Assembly (NCBI GenBank): GCA_028278005.1
Contig: JANQFD010000097.1
Span: 1-6,483 of the forward strand
From: Chlorobium sp.
Lineage (GTDB): Bacteria; Bacteroidota; Chlorobiia; Chlorobiales; Chlorobiaceae
DNA: 6,483 nucleotides
Reading direction: 5' to 3'
A program made the position numbers and the translations under genes. Under the pieces are notes generated by a model, which saw only the letters and a list, made by a program, of their open reading frames with translations, had not been told where the DNA came from and did no database searches. This document shows positions 6,316 through 6,483 of the stretch, one piece after another (the stretch's first letter is position 1; the number at the start of each line of letters is the position of its first letter).

Positions 6316-6349
6316 TGCAACCGCTCCCTGAACCGGCTGGAAGGTTGCA
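6316..6349. repeat. Inverted repeat in the leader of the DCC-family gene
   Basis: TGCAACC (6316-6322) is the exact reverse complement of GGTTGCA (6343-6349), separated by 20 bases. It lies 41 bases before the start codon at 6391 and has no T-run after it, so it is not a terminator. It could be a protein-binding site or a leader hairpin; a seven-base match at this distance may also be chance. Confidence 0.25.
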
Positions 6350-6377
6350 CAGGAACAGTGTCTTCAGAAGGATCTCC

Positions 6378-6383
6378 AGGAGG
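6378..6383 (+). promoter_or_regulatory. Strong ribosome binding site AGGAGG
   Basis: AGGAGG lies seven bases before the ATG at 6391, a full-length Shine-Dalgarno at ideal spacing. It fixes the start of the following partial gene and is much stronger than the sites of the other genes in the window. Confidence 0.85.
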
Positions 6384-6390
6384 AAAAAAC

Positions 6391-6483
6391 ATGGTGCAGA
6401 GCTCATTGCCTGAAAGAATTGTTATTTTCGACGGTGTATGCAATCTATGCGAGTTCTCGGTTAATTTCATTTACGAAAGGGAT
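6391..6483 (+). CDS. DCC-family thiol-disulfide oxidoreductase-like protein (DUF393), 3' end outside window
   Basis: Only the first 31 residues are visible. They include IVIFDGVCNLCEFSVNFIYERD, the hallmark N-terminus of the DCC (DUF393) family: a beta strand, then Asp14-Gly-Val-Cys17-Asn-Leu-Cys20 and a helix ending in an Arg-Asp pair. Members are small, about 120-150 residues, with a predicted thioredoxin-like fold and a CxxC pair that suggests a redox role; their physiological substrates are largely unknown. The start is set by the AGGAGG site at 6378-6383. It is separated from the phosphohexomutase gene by a terminator, so it begins its own transcription unit, and 147 bases lie between the two genes. 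The family call is firm for so short a fragment because the motif is distinctive; the function is not. Confidence 0.85.
   Translation, partial: MVQSSLPERIVIFDGVCNLCEFSVNFIYERD

Overview
The window looks like an ordinary chromosomal segment of a Gram-negative anaerobe or phototroph. lpxB (lipid A synthesis) indicates an outer membrane. The gene content, the roughly 50% GC composition and the style of the LpxB and phosphohexomutase proteins remind me of green sulfur bacteria (Chlorobiaceae such as Chlorobium or Prosthecochloris). That placement is from memory of the families, not from a search.

Layout. At 1-186 (+) is the 3' end of an iron-sulfur protein gene with one 4Fe-4S motif, truncated by the window edge. 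It converges on a compact minus-strand molybdate-uptake operon, transcribed right to left: modA (2192-3007), a stand-alone two-domain Mop/TOBE protein (1794-2195), modB (1120-1797) and modC (209-1120). Each junction in this operon is a start/stop overlap (ATGA, ATGA, TGATG), so translation is probably coupled. Upstream of modA, 3008-3127 is AT-rich and holds a candidate ModE-type operator at 3104-3127. Further upstream on the same strand are a small two-helix membrane protein gene (3128-3394) and lpxB (3518-4690). A 170-base divergent region separates lpxB from a plus-strand phosphoglucomutase/phosphomannomutase gene (4861-6243), which is followed by a good intrinsic terminator. After a 147-base gap, a DCC-family (DUF393) thiol-disulfide oxidoreductase-like gene starts at 6391 behind a near-perfect ribosome binding site and runs off the window.

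How the genes work together. ModA captures molybdate outside the inner membrane, ModB is the membrane channel and ModC the ATPase. The Mop protein probably binds molybdate in the cytoplasm as a buffer or sensor. The neighbouring iron-sulfur gene could belong to a redox enzyme, possibly a molybdoenzyme, but too little is visible to say. LpxB and the phosphohexomutase both feed cell-envelope glycans, although they are divergently transcribed.

I found no mobile element, CRISPR array, tRNA, rRNA or clearly novel system. The most interesting points are the Mop protein inserted between modA and modB, the matching short single-TOBE ModC, the candidate ModE box, the lipoprotein form of ModA and the uncharacterised small membrane protein.
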